Assembly (NCBI RefSeq): GCF_029760895.1
Contig: NZ_CP121679.1
Span: 2,542,001-2,606,000 of the forward strand
DNA length: 64,000 nt
Direction of reading: 5' to 3'
Source of the DNA: Ancylobacter sp. WKF20
GTDB taxonomy: Bacteria > Pseudomonadota > Alphaproteobacteria > Rhizobiales > Xanthobacteraceae
The notes under the pieces were generated by a model. That model ran no database searches. It was not told where the DNA came from and saw nothing but the letters and a program-made list of their open reading frames with translations. The position numbers were made by a program, and so were the translations under genes. Position 1 is the first letter of the stretch. The number at the start of each line of letters is the position of its first letter. Of the stretch, positions 47,224-55,995 are shown piece after piece.

Positions 47224-49707
47224 CTATCCCGTATTCTTCAGGCGAACGGAACAGGCCCGCATCGCCACGCGGGTACGCGCCAGCTGATGCTGCGCCAGAC
47301 GATCAAGTTCGTCGGCGCGGGCGCGCAGCTCATCCCCGCGCAAGTCGCGCCAGGGCTGACACAGCGCGCTGAGGGCCAGAGCGCCGACATTGGCGGAGCT
47401 GCTTTGCAGCGCATGCGCTTCGTTGCGGAAAGCGATCACATCGCCGCGCCGGGCCGTGGCGGTGAGCCGCCCGATGATGGCCTGCGCGTCCTCGAGGTAA
47501 TCCTCCATCAGCTCGGCCGCGAAATGCGGCCCGCCGAGGCGGCACAGGCTCTCAATGGCCTCGTCATCCAGCGGCCGCAGCGAGCTGTCCGGATAGAGGA
47601 GAATTCCCCCATTCTCCTGCAGCGGCGCCGGGGCGTCACTGGCCCGCGCGCGGCGGTCGATCATCGCCAGCAGAACACCCGGCTCCACCGGCTTGATCAG
47701 GCAGTCATCCATACCGGCGTCACGCCATCGGCTGTCACCGAGCGCGGTAGCGTCCGCCGTGAGACCGACAATGGGCAGGCGATTATCGCCAGTCGACATC
47801 ATCCGGTAGAGCTTGCTGGCTTCGAGCCCGTCCATGTCGGGCATGTTGAAGTCCATGAGCACCAGATCGAACGCGTCGGCGTCATCGGAGAGCAGATCCA
47901 GCGCCTGCTCGCCCGTTTCCGCCACGCGCACCTTGTGGCCGGCGCCCTCCAGGATGCGCTGGAAGACACGCTGGTTGACGCGGTTGTCGTCCACCAGCAG
48001 GAGCTGGCAGGCGCGGCGGGGCACCGGCGGGAGGGCCGGTTCCGCCTCAAGTGACGCGGCCACGCCGAGACGGCCGGCCAGTCTCAACGCGCGCTGCACC
48101 TCATGGACGGGCGCTCCCACATCGAGCACGCTCGCATAAAGCCGGCGCAGTTCCAGCGGCGGCAGTCCCGGCTCGGATGCGGGCCGAACGAGCACGGGCG
48201 GCGGCGAATTGGCGGGAGGCGCCGGCAAAGCAAGATTGCGCGTGTCCGGCTCATACAGAAGCCGGACAGCGCCCACCGCCTGTGGAGGGAACATGCGGGC
48301 CGGCCCGAACCGGGGATCGGCGATCAGGGGCGGCAGGCCGAGGTCGCCGAGCGCCTCAAGCAGCGGGGCGAGCGGGGCCGTGTCGCGGCAGACCAGAACG
48401 GGAGGGACGTCGCGCTTTGCATCAGCGTCGTCGAGGGCGGCGCCGTCGACCGGCACCTCCAGGCGAAACGTGCTCCCGACGCCCGGTTCGCTGTCCACCG
48501 AGATGGCGCCCCCCATGAGGGCAACCAGCCGGCGGGTGATCGCGAGGCCGAGGCCGGTGCCGCCGAAACGGTTGAGAATGCTCGCATCCGCCTGGGTGAA
48601 GTCCTCGAAGATCCGCTCCTGATCGGCACGGGCGATGCCGATGCCGGTATCGCTGACCTCTATGATCAGGGTGAGACGGCCGTTCTCGAGCGGCTCGACA
48701 TCGACGGCGATGGTCACGCCGCCCTTCTCGGTGAACTTCACCGCATTGCCGGCGAGATTGAGCAACACCTCATGAAGGTGCTGGCGGCTGCCCACGAGGT
48801 CGAGCGGCGTGCGCGGCGTCACATGAAGATTGAAGCTCAGGCCGCGCTCGCGCGCCTGTCCCTCGACCAGCCGGCGAGCGTCCGCCAGCAGCGCGACGAG
48901 ATCGAAGGGCGCATGCGGAACCGGCATCCGTCCGGCCTCGATGCGGGAGAGATCGAGCAGCCCGTCGATGAGCGTTCGCAAGGAGCGGGTCGCGACATCG
49001 ACGGTGTCGACCATCTCGCGCTGATCCTGCGCCAGCGGCGTGCCGCGCAGCAGGCCGGTCATGCCGACGATGGCGGTGAGCGGGGTGCGCAACTCGTGGC
49101 TGACGCTCGCCAGGAACAGGCTCTTGGCCTGGCTGGCCTCCTCCGCCACCTTCGTCGCCGTCGACAATTTGCGGATCAGGGTTCCCGCATAGGCCGGCAG
49201 GATGACAAGGCCGACCAGCAGGCCGAGCGACAGGTGCCACTGGTCCCGCCAGAACGGCGTGGTCCACATGACCATCGCGAAGCTCAGCACGGCGACGGGT
49301 ATCGCGGTCAGCAGTTCCGCGACGCCGAACCGGAAGCCATTGCCGAAGATGACCCAGAGATAGATCGGGTAGAACAGCGCGGCGACCTCGCCGCCCAGAT
49401 GCAGCTGCCAGCCGAGAAACCCGCAATCCAGCAGCAGCGCGAAGACCCGCCGGGCGCGCGATACCGCCGGGCGGATGAGGATGTGCCCGAGGACGCCGAG
49501 GGCCAGCACGATGTACAGCGCCATCACCCGCAGCGACTCATGGACGTCGCTCGTCGTGCTGTTCACCGCCAGGACGATGACGATGATGAACGCGAAGATG
49601 AGCCGGTTGAAGCTCATCTCGTGCTCGCTGTCCGCGCGGTTGCGCAGGCGGCTCGCGATCCAGTGAATCGGTGACATCAGGCGGCGCTGGAGCGGGGTGG
49701 ATCGCAT
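47224..49707 (-). CDS. rpfC: RpfC-like hybrid sensor histidine kinase (DSF receptor candidate)
   Basis: 827 residues. The N-terminus [18 protein letters not shown] closely resembles the RpfC opening (GRADSEH), which contains the DSF-sensing residues. It is followed by about five membrane helices (35-175) including [17 protein letters not shown], typical of the RpfC input domain. Then come a HisKA domain (H204 in VSHELRTPL), HATPase_c ([29 protein letters not shown]), a receiver domain ([11 protein letters not shown], phosphoacceptor in [12 protein letters not shown], Lys in CLIKPVEP) and a C-terminal HPt with H765 in [10 protein letters not shown]. Its start is 14 bp after the REC-GGDEF-EAL gene stop, so the two form an operon. 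AAGGTG ribosome-binding site. Confidence 0.88.
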   Translation of the reverse strand: MRSTPLQRRLMSPIHWIASRLRNRADSEHEMSFNRLIFAFIIVIVLAVNSTTSDVHESLRVMALYIVLALGVLGHILIRPAVSRARRVFALLLDCGFLGWQLHLGGEVAALFYPIYLWVIFGNGFRFGVAELLTAIPVAVLSFAMVMWTTPFWRDQWHLSLGLLVGLVILPAYAGTLIRKLSTATKVAEEASQAKSLFLASVSHELRTPLTAIVGMTGLLRGTPLAQDQREMVDTVDVATRSLRTLIDGLLDLSRIEAGRMPVPHAPFDLVALLADARRLVEGQARERGLSFNLHVTPRTPLDLVGSRQHLHEVLLNLAGNAVKFTEKGGVTIAVDVEPLENGRLTLIIEVSDTGIGIARADQERIFEDFTQADASILNRFGGTGLGLAITRRLVALMGGAISVDSEPGVGSTFRLEVPVDGAALDDADAKRDVPPVLVCRDTAPLAPLLEALGDLGLPPLIADPRFGPARMFPPQAVGAVRLLYEPDTRNLALPAPPANSPPPVLVRPASEPGLPPLELRRLYASVLDVGAPVHEVQRALRLAGRLGVAASLEAEPALPPVPRRACQLLLVDDNRVNQRVFQRILEGAGHKVRVAETGEQALDLLSDDADAFDLVLMDFNMPDMDGLEASKLYRMMSTGDNRLPIVGLTADATALGDSRWRDAGMDDCLIKPVEPGVLLAMIDRRARASDAPAPLQENGGILLYPDSSLRPLDDEAIESLCRLGGPHFAAELMEDYLEDAQAIIGRLTATARRGDVIAFRNEAHALQSSSANVGALALSALCQPWRDLRGDELRARADELDRLAQHQLARTRVAMRACSVRLKNTG

Positions 49708-49721
49708 GATGACACCTTACC

Positions 49722-51857
49722 TCATGGCGTCGGGTTGTTCCCACCCTCCCGGTGCGCCAGCCATTGGACAAACATTTCCGCCGGCACGGGCCGGCTGAAA
49801 TAGTACCCCTGCACCTCGTCACAGCCCTCCGCGCGAAGGGTCTGAAGCTGACACACCTCCTCGACGCCCTCGGCCAGAACCTTCAGATTGAGGTTATGGC
49901 CGAGGTCGATGATGGTCCGCACGATGGCGAGCGCCCGCGGGTCGATCGCCAGATCCTTCACGAAGGATCGGTCGATCTTGAGGCGCTGCAGCGGGAAATT
50001 GCGGATGTAGTTCAGCGACGAGTAGCCGGTCCCGAAATCGTCCACCGAGAGGCTCACCCCGAGCGAGCGCAGCAGGCGCATCTGCTCGGACACCGTCTCA
50101 TTATAGTCGATGAGAATGCCCTCGGTCAGTTCGAGGTCGAGAAGCTCGGGGGCGAAACCGCTTTCCTCGATTACGCTGCGGACCAGCTCGCCGACCTTCT
50201 GGCGGCGGAACTGCACGGGGGAGAGGTTCACGGCCATGCGCAGATCGCCCATGCCCGCCTGCCGCCACGCCATGCCCTGGCGGCACGCCTCGCGCAGAAC
50301 CCACTCATTGATCGGCACGATCAGCCCGCTTTCCTCGGCGAGGCTCAGAAACGCGCCCGGCGCCAGCAGGCCGTGCTGCGGGTGCGCCCAACGCAACAGG
50401 GCCTCGGTTCCGATGACAGAGCCGCTGCGCAGATCGACCAGGGGCTGGTAGTGGAGCAGGAACTCTCGGCGCTTCAGGGCGTCGCGCATGTCGCTTTCCA
50501 TCTGCGCCCGCTGGCTGGCGAGCGGGGCCATGTCGGCGGCGAAGAAGCGCACCGTATTGCCGCCGACCGACTTGGCCAGATACATCGCCTGATCGGAGTT
50601 GCGCAGCAGGTCGTCGGGGTCCGCGCCGTCGAGAGGGGCGACCGTGATGCCGATGCTGGCGCCGATACGCGGGGAGGACGAATTCTCGTCCTCGCCAATG
50701 AGCATCCGCAGGATCGTGACGGCCAGACGCTCCGCATCCTCCGGCCCGTTAATGTCAGGCTGCAGCACCGCGAACTCGTCGCCACCGAGGCGCGCCACGG
50801 TCAGGCCCGGGCCGAGCAGGCGCGTCAGGCTTTCCGCCACATCCTGCAGGAGCTGGTCGCCCCGGTGATGGCCGTGGGCGTCATTGACCGCCTTGAACCG
50901 GTCCAGATCGATGAAATGCAGCGCGAAGCTCTGATTGCCACGCCGGCCGCGCGCAAGCTCGCGGCGCAGATGATCGCGGAGCAGAAGACGGTTCGGAAGT
51001 CCGGTCAGCGAATCGTGGTTGGCCAGATACTCCAGCCGCAGCTCGATCTGCCGGCGCTGGGTCACGTCGATCGAGGTGGTCAGGATGCCGCTGATCCGGC
51101 CCGCGCCGTCATGCAGCGGCGCCTTGTTGGTCAGGTAGATGTAGTGCTCGCCGCCAGGAGTGACGACCTCTTCCTCGCGGGGTGCGATCGCCTTGCCCGT
51201 CCTGAGCACGAGCTGATCAAGCTGACGGCTGAGAAGGCCGCGCTCCTCACCGATCAAAGATTCGATCGGCTGCCCGACAAGGTCGTTCGGAACCTTGCCG
51301 ATGGACGCCGCCTGCTGGGCATTCACCAGCACGCAGCGGCCATCAAGGTCGGACGCGCTGATGAAAGCGGGCACCGTGTCGATGACTTGGGCCAGCGCCT
51401 CGCGACTTTCGCGCAGCAACTGGTCCTTTGCGCTGAGGTTGATTTCCAGTTGCTCGGCCCGGTCCGCAAGCAGCAGGTGCTGCCGGCGCAGCTTCAGCAG
51501 GTTTCGCGACCGCGCCAGAAACTCGACATGATCCACCGGGCTCAGCAGAAAATCTGTCGCGCCCGCTTCAAGCGAGGCAACGCGAAATTTGCGATCGTCA
51601 TAGGCAGTCACGACGATAATGGGCACGTCGCGCAGATGCGGCAGGGCGCGAACGGCGCGCACCAGCTCGGCGCCATTCATTTTGGGCATCTTGTAATCTG
51701 TTATAATCAGATCAGCGCGCTGCTCCGCCAACCATTCCAGTGCTTCGGTTCCGTTCTCGAACGTCTCTACGTAAACATTAGGCTCAAGCTGGCGCGCGAG
51801 CTCCGAGTAGATGCGTCGATTGGTCGTACTGTCGTCAATTATTAGTACCGCGGGCAT
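49722..51857 (-). CDS. REC-PAS-GGDEF-EAL cyclic-di-GMP response regulator in the RpfG position
   Basis: 711 residues. Receiver domain (about 2-120) with acidic pair D8-D9, phosphoacceptor D54 (IITDYKMPKMNG) and T84, but S106 (DFLLSPVD) where the conserved Lys normally sits. A helical linker (120-150), PAS domain (about 150-270), GGDEF domain with intact RLGGDEF (358-362) and no RxxD inhibitory site just before it, then EAL with TEALLRW (E485), VNLSPVQ, LELTEG, VDDFGTGYSSL, KIDRSFV and AEGVEE all intact. It may both make and degrade cyclic di-GMP. It is cotranscribed with the RpfC-like kinase, taking the place of RpfG (REC-HD-GYP). A GTG one codon upstream is an alternative start. Confidence 0.9.
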   Translation of the reverse strand: MPAVLIIDDSTTNRRIYSELARQLEPNVYVETFENGTEALEWLAEQRADLIITDYKMPKMNGAELVRAVRALPHLRDVPIIVVTAYDDRKFRVASLEAGATDFLLSPVDHVEFLARSRNLLKLRRQHLLLADRAEQLEINLSAKDQLLRESREALAQVIDTVPAFISASDLDGRCVLVNAQQAASIGKVPNDLVGQPIESLIGEERGLLSRQLDQLVLRTGKAIAPREEEVVTPGGEHYIYLTNKAPLHDGAGRISGILTTSIDVTQRRQIELRLEYLANHDSLTGLPNRLLLRDHLRRELARGRRGNQSFALHFIDLDRFKAVNDAHGHHRGDQLLQDVAESLTRLLGPGLTVARLGGDEFAVLQPDINGPEDAERLAVTILRMLIGEDENSSSPRIGASIGITVAPLDGADPDDLLRNSDQAMYLAKSVGGNTVRFFAADMAPLASQRAQMESDMRDALKRREFLLHYQPLVDLRSGSVIGTEALLRWAHPQHGLLAPGAFLSLAEESGLIVPINEWVLREACRQGMAWRQAGMGDLRMAVNLSPVQFRRQKVGELVRSVIEESGFAPELLDLELTEGILIDYNETVSEQMRLLRSLGVSLSVDDFGTGYSSLNYIRNFPLQRLKIDRSFVKDLAIDPRALAIVRTIIDLGHNLNLKVLAEGVEEVCQLQTLRAEGCDEVQGYYFSRPVPAEMFVQWLAHREGGNNPTP

Positions 51858-51889
51858 CACTCTGGGGCCTGTGAACGGTTTTCGCTGAT

Positions 51890-51916
51890 ATTATACATCA
51901 GAATAGGACAATGTCC
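51890..51916 (-). promoter_or_regulatory. Candidate promoter and operator of the rpfC operon
   Basis: On the minus strand a perfect TATAAT (51890-51895) lies 33 bp upstream of the start codon. Immediately upstream, overlapping the -35 zone, is a palindrome GGACA-a-TGTCC (51906-51916). No consensus TTGACA is seen, so an activator at the palindrome is plausible. Confidence 0.45.
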
Positions 51917-52243
51917 GCCCGGCGATACCGCGTCGGGATGCTTTTAGACATCGCAGGCGCGGCATGGAGCCGGCGCGCACAACTGGAAATCGCAAAGGTT
52001 GCATAATAGAGCGAGGTCGCGACGGCTCATGCGGCGCCTGTTGGAGGTATGGAACAACCGCGATCTCCGGCGGCGGTTCCATCCTCACTCCCCGCGATAG
52101 TGACGTTGCGGCAGAGGCGCGCGGCGAGGGCGGCGTCGCAAGGCCGCGCGGGCGCAGGCGAAACCTTGCTCTCATCCGCCTTTCGGCGTAAAAGCCCGCC
52201 CTCGCCCGAGCCTGTGAATGGCAGGGCCGTCAGGAGAGACACA
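51917..52243. other. Spacer between the rpf operon promoter and asd
   Basis: 327 bp with no credible gene, repeat or terminator. It ends with AGGAG nine bases before the asd start. An asd promoter must lie here but no clear hexamers were recognised. Confidence 0.4.
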
Positions 52244-53281
52244 ATGGGCTACAAGGTCGCTATCGTCGGTGCCACGGGCAATGTGGGCCGCGAAATGCTC
52301 GACATTCTCGCCGAACGCGGTTTTCCCGCGGACGAGGTCGTCGCGCTCGCCTCCCGCCGTTCGGTGGGAACGGAGGTCTCCTTCGGCGATAAGACCCTGA
52401 AGTGCAAAGCCCTTGAGAATTATGACTTCTCGGACACCGACATTTGCCTGATGTCGGCCGGCGGCGACGTCTCCAAGGAGTGGTCGCCCAAGATTGGCCG
52501 CCAGGGCTGCGTGGTGATCGATAATTCCTCGGCCTGGCGCTATGATTCCGACGTGCCGCTGGTGGTTCCCGAGGTGAATGCCGACGCCCTCGCCGGCTTC
52601 ACCAAGAAGAACATCATCGCCAACCCGAACTGCTCGACCGCCCAGCTCGTCGTGGCGCTGAAGCCGCTGCACGATCTGGCGACCATCAAGCGCGTGGTGG
52701 TGGCGACCTACCAGTCGGTCTCCGGCGCCGGCAAGGACGCCATGGATGAGCTGTTCGCGCAGACCCGCGCCGTCTTCGTGTCGGACCCGGTCGAGGCGAA
52801 GAAGTTCCCCAAGCGCATCGCCTTCAACGTCATTCCTCACATCGACGTCTTCATGGAAGACGGCTACACGAAGGAGGAATGGAAGGTGATGGTGGAGACC
52901 AAGAAGATCCTTGATCCCAAGATCAAGCTGACCTGCACCGCCGTCCGCGTTCCGGTCTTCATCTCGCACTCGGAAGCCGTCAACGTCGAGTTCGAGAAGC
53001 CGATCACCGTCGAGGAAGCCACCGCGGCCCTGCGCGCCGCGCCGGGCATCCTGGTGGTCGATAAGCGCGAGCCGGGCGGCTACATCACGCCCTACGAGGC
53101 GGCCGGCGAGGACGCGACCTACATCTCGCGCATCCGCGAGGATGCGACGGTGGAGAACGGCCTCTCCTTCTGGTGCGTGTCGGACAATCTGCGCAAGGGC
53201 GCCGCGCTCAACGCGGTCCAGATCGCCGAGGCGCTGATCAACCGCAAGCTGCTCCAGCCCAAGTCCGCCAAGGCGGCCTGA
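52244..53281 (+). CDS. asd: Aspartate-semialdehyde dehydrogenase
   Basis: 345 residues. It reduces aspartyl phosphate to aspartate semialdehyde for lysine, methionine, threonine and diaminopimelate. NADP-binding AIVGATGNVGREML, the active-site Cys in IANPNCSTAQLV, the Gln/His region YQSVSGAGKDAMDEL, and C-terminal AVRVPVFISHSEAVNVEFE are present. ATG 52244 follows AGGAG; the open frame extends upstream without conservation. Followed by a strong terminator. Confidence 0.96.
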   Translation: MGYKVAIVGATGNVGREMLDILAERGFPADEVVALASRRSVGTEVSFGDKTLKCKALENYDFSDTDICLMSAGGDVSKEWSPKIGRQGCVVIDNSSAWRYDSDVPLVVPEVNADALAGFTKKNIIANPNCSTAQLVVALKPLHDLATIKRVVVATYQSVSGAGKDAMDELFAQTRAVFVSDPVEAKKFPKRIAFNVIPHIDVFMEDGYTKEEWKVMVETKKILDPKIKLTCTAVRVPVFISHSEAVNVEFEKPITVEEATAALRAAPGILVVDKREPGGYITPYEAAGEDATYISRIREDATVENGLSFWCVSDNLRKGAALNAVQIAEALINRKLLQPKSAKAA

Positions 53282-53329
53282 GGCGGACGCGGCGGGGGCT
53301 CATGAGGCCTCCGCACACAGCGAGACATC

Positions 53330-53366
53330 ATCACCCCCGGGCCAAGCTCGGGGGTGATTTCGTTTT
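53330..53366 (+). terminator. Terminator of asd
   Basis: ATCACCCCCG-ggccaagct-CGGGGGTGAT, ten complementary bases, followed by TTCGTTTT. It lies 49 bp after the asd stop and cleanly separates asd from the DUF1007 gene. Confidence 0.85.
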
Positions 53367-53495
53367 GCAGGCGGCAACCACGGCCTCGGTGGACCGTCGC
53401 CCCCTTGGCCCTCGCCCCCGAACCGGTCACCATTCCGCCGAACTCCCCAGCGAAGATTCGGTGCGCTGCGGGAGCGCGGTGCGGCAAGGGTGATG

Positions 53496-54134
53496 ATGCG
53501 GATGATCCGGCGGTTTCTCGGGGCGGTTCTGGTGCTGTGCGGGCTCGTCGCCCCGGCCTTTGCCCATCCCCATGTCTGGGTCACGGTGAATGCTGAGCTC
53601 GATTATGCGCCCGATGGCCGGCTCACCGGCGTGCGCCACGACTGGACCTTTGACGAGGGCTTTTCCAGCTACGCGCTGCAGGGGCTGGAGACCGGGCCGG
53701 ACGGCAAGCCCAGCGAGAAGACGCTGAAGGAACTCGCCCAGGTGAACATCGATTCCCTCAAGGAATTCGACTATTTCACCTATGCCAAGCGCGGCAAGCA
53801 GGCGATCGGCTTCGCCCCGCCCAAGGACTACTCCCTCACCTATGACGGAACGTCGCTGACGCTGCACTTCACCCTGCCGCTGGCCGAGCCGGAGGCAAAG
53901 AAGGGTTCGACGACGATCGACGTCTACGATCCCACCTATTTCGTCGCCTTCGCGCTCGCCGACGACAATCCGATCAAGCTGGCGGGCGATGCCGCCGGCT
54001 GCTCGCTGGCGCTGCACCGGCCGGACCCGGCGACGGGCACCACCACGCTGTCGGAAGGCTTCTTCAACGCGCTGACATCCGCCAGCAATTTCGGCTCGCA
54101 ATTCGCCAACCGCGTGACGGTGACCTGCTCGTGA
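53496..54134 (+). CDS. DUF1007 family periplasmic protein
   Basis: About 212 residues. A signal peptide (about 1-24, GAVLVLCGLVAPAFA) leads straight into HPHVWVTVNAEL, the DUF1007 hallmark. It has TFDEGFSSYAL, FDYFTYAKRGK and DPTYFVAFAL and ends with a paired Cys (GCSLAL, TCS) that may form a disulfide. Family members are found beside NicO-type nickel/cobalt transporters, as here, and may present metal in the periplasm (inference; the mature protein would begin with two His). Several ATG/GTG codons cluster at the start; I chose 53496 for its spacing from AAGGG. The stop overlaps the next gene by four bases. Confidence 0.8.
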   Translation: MRMIRRFLGAVLVLCGLVAPAFAHPHVWVTVNAELDYAPDGRLTGVRHDWTFDEGFSSYALQGLETGPDGKPSEKTLKELAQVNIDSLKEFDYFTYAKRGKQAIGFAPPKDYSLTYDGTSLTLHFTLPLAEPEAKKGSTTIDVYDPTYFVAFALADDNPIKLAGDAAGCSLALHRPDPATGTTTLSEGFFNALTSASNFGSQFANRVTVTCS

Positions 54135-55123
54135 AGCCTCACGTTCCGGTTCGCGCGCTGGTGGTGACGGGCGCGATGGCCGGGCTCGCCGCGCTTCTTT
54201 TCGCCCATCCCGCCCTCGCCCAGTCGCCCTTCGGTGTCGGGGCGCCCGCGCCCTCGGGCAACGTGCCGGGCGATGTCGGCGGCATTGCCGGCTTCATCCT
54301 CGCCAAGCAGGCCGAATTCTACCGGCTGCTGACCGGTGCTGTGCGCGCCTCCAAGCAGGATGGGCACGCGGTGTTCCTGCTCGGCGGCATCTCCTTCGCC
54401 TATGGCGTGTTCCACGCCGCCGGCCCCGGCCATGGCAAGGCGGTGATCTCCTCCTATCTGCTGGCCAATGAGGCGACGCTGAAGCGCGGCATCGGGCTCG
54501 CCTTCGCCAGCGCCTTCGCGCAGGCACTGACCGCCATTCTCGTCGCCGCCATCTTCGCCGTGCTGATCGGCGCCACCGCCGCGACAATGAGCCGGGCGGT
54601 CTATCTCATCGAACTCGCCGCCTATGGGCTGATCGTGCTGATCGGCCTGCGCCTCGCCTATGCGAAAGGCCGCGCGCTCATCGCCGCCTGGCGCGGGCAG
54701 CCGGACCATGTGCATGGCGATGACTGTGGCTGCGAAGACGGGCACGGCCATATGCCCGCTCCCGAGGCGCTGCCCAAGGGCGGCGGCTGGCGGGAATGGT
54801 GGGGCGCGGTGCTCTCGGTAGGGCTGCGGCCCTGCACCGGGGCGATCCTCGTGCTGGTCTTCGCGCTGACGCAGGGCATCTTCTGGGTCGGCGCCGCCTC
54901 GACCCTACTGATGGGCGTCGGCACGGCGATCACGGTGAGCGCCATCGCCGCGCTGGCGGTCTTCGCCAAGCGCGCGGCGGTCCGGCTTGCCGCCACCCGC
55001 CGGCGCACGAGCGGGGCGGTGGTGCTGCGCGGCGTGGAATTCCTCGCCGCGCTCGCCCTTATCGCCTTCGGCCTGGCGCTGATGTTCGGCTTCATGGCGG
55101 CCGAGCGGCTGGGGCTCGGCTGA
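54131..55123 (+). CDS. NicO-family nickel/cobalt transporter
   Basis: 330-residue membrane protein. A signal-like N-terminal helix (8-31) is followed by about six further membrane segments. The metal-transport motif is FAYGVFHAAGPGHGKAV (HxxxPGHG), with a second VGLRPCTGAILVL. A cytoplasmic or periplasmic His/Cys loop (HVHGDDCGCEDGHGH, about 196-210) may bind metal. It begins with a GTG overlapping the DUF1007 stop (GTGA), so the two are one transcriptional unit. Import or export, and Ni, Co or Zn, cannot be decided from sequence. Confidence 0.82.
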   Translation: MKPHVPVRALVVTGAMAGLAALLFAHPALAQSPFGVGAPAPSGNVPGDVGGIAGFILAKQAEFYRLLTGAVRASKQDGHAVFLLGGISFAYGVFHAAGPGHGKAVISSYLLANEATLKRGIGLAFASAFAQALTAILVAAIFAVLIGATAATMSRAVYLIELAAYGLIVLIGLRLAYAKGRALIAAWRGQPDHVHGDDCGCEDGHGHMPAPEALPKGGGWREWWGAVLSVGLRPCTGAILVLVFALTQGIFWVGAASTLLMGVGTAITVSAIAALAVFAKRAAVRLAATRRRTSGAVVLRGVEFLAALALIAFGLALMFGFMAAERLGLG

Positions 55124-55130
55124 GCCCGCC

Positions 55131-55871
55131 TCAATCCTTCAGATAGTCGTGCACCACCTTGCCGAGGCCAAGCGTCAGGTCAGCCTTGATGTGGACGGCG
55201 GACAGCACCTCGAGCACCGGCAGCTTGGCGACATCGCAGATGGCGTGCGGGAACAGGCCGAGCGCCGCCGGGCCGGTCCACGCCTCCTTGATGGTGACCT
55301 CCTCGAGATAATACTCGACGAGTTCGAGAATGCGCGCGCTGCCATCGACGTGCGGGATGATCTTGAGCAGCCAGCTCGGGGCAAGCATGGAGGCCATCAC
55401 CGCGTCATGGTCGGCGGGCTTGTACTTGTAGCCCATGGTGCCGGAGGCGCAGAGCACGCTGCCATAGTGCAGATCGGCCACCAGCACGTCGCTCTCCACC
55501 CTGAAGCGTGGCTTGGCGAGCTTCTTGGGGAAGCCCCAGAGCTCGCGCCCGCCAGCGATGGGCGCCTCATCGTCGAGATACATGGAGTGGACAAAGCCGC
55601 CCTTGCGGCCTTCGAACTCCACCGGGATCACCTGCCCGGTCTCGGTGTAGTCACCGAAGCCGGTGGAGTCCGGCATGCGGATGAACTCATATTTGACGAT
55701 CGGGTCCGTCACCTTCAGCGGCTCGGGCACCACCTTCTCCAGCGCCGCCGGGTCGGTGCGGTAGGTGATGATGAGGTATTCGCGGTTGAAGAAGCGATAG
55801 GGCCCCACCGGATAGGCCGGGTTGGTCAGCGGCATGGAATAGCCAGTGCGGCGGACGTCCTCGATCTTCAT
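55131..55871 (-). CDS. adc: Acetoacetate decarboxylase
   Basis: 246 residues, the usual size. It converts acetoacetate to acetone and CO2 using a Schiff-base Lys, here the second Lys of [12 protein letters not shown]. Other family motifs are [21 protein letters not shown], shown in parts ([10 protein letters not shown]), [19 protein letters not shown] in part ([11 protein letters not shown]), and IPHVDGS. It is a single gene, convergent with the NicO gene by seven bases. The presence of 3-hydroxybutyrate dehydrogenase at 37.5 kb offers a source of acetoacetate. Confidence 0.92.
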   Translation of the reverse strand: MKIEDVRRTGYSMPLTNPAYPVGPYRFFNREYLIITYRTDPAALEKVVPEPLKVTDPIVKYEFIRMPDSTGFGDYTETGQVIPVEFEGRKGGFVHSMYLDDEAPIAGGRELWGFPKKLAKPRFRVESDVLVADLHYGSVLCASGTMGYKYKPADHDAVMASMLAPSWLLKIIPHVDGSARILELVEYYLEEVTIKEAWTGPAALGLFPHAICDVAKLPVLEVLSAVHIKADLTLGLGKVVHDYLKD

Positions 55872-55995
55872 GGCGCTCGGTTCCTCTCCTGCGGAAGTGC
55901 CAGCCTATCCCATTTGCCGCAGTGCGGTAGAGGTACCGTTGCGGAAATGCCGGGCGGCCCGGAAGGCGGCGGGAAACGCCCCGCCGCCGCAGGGC

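Noticed and set aside
47224..49707. Generic hybrid kinase unrelated to the neighbouring synthase gene
   Set aside because: The RADSEH N-terminus, five-helix input and convergent position beside rpfF together make an RpfC-type receptor the better explanation.
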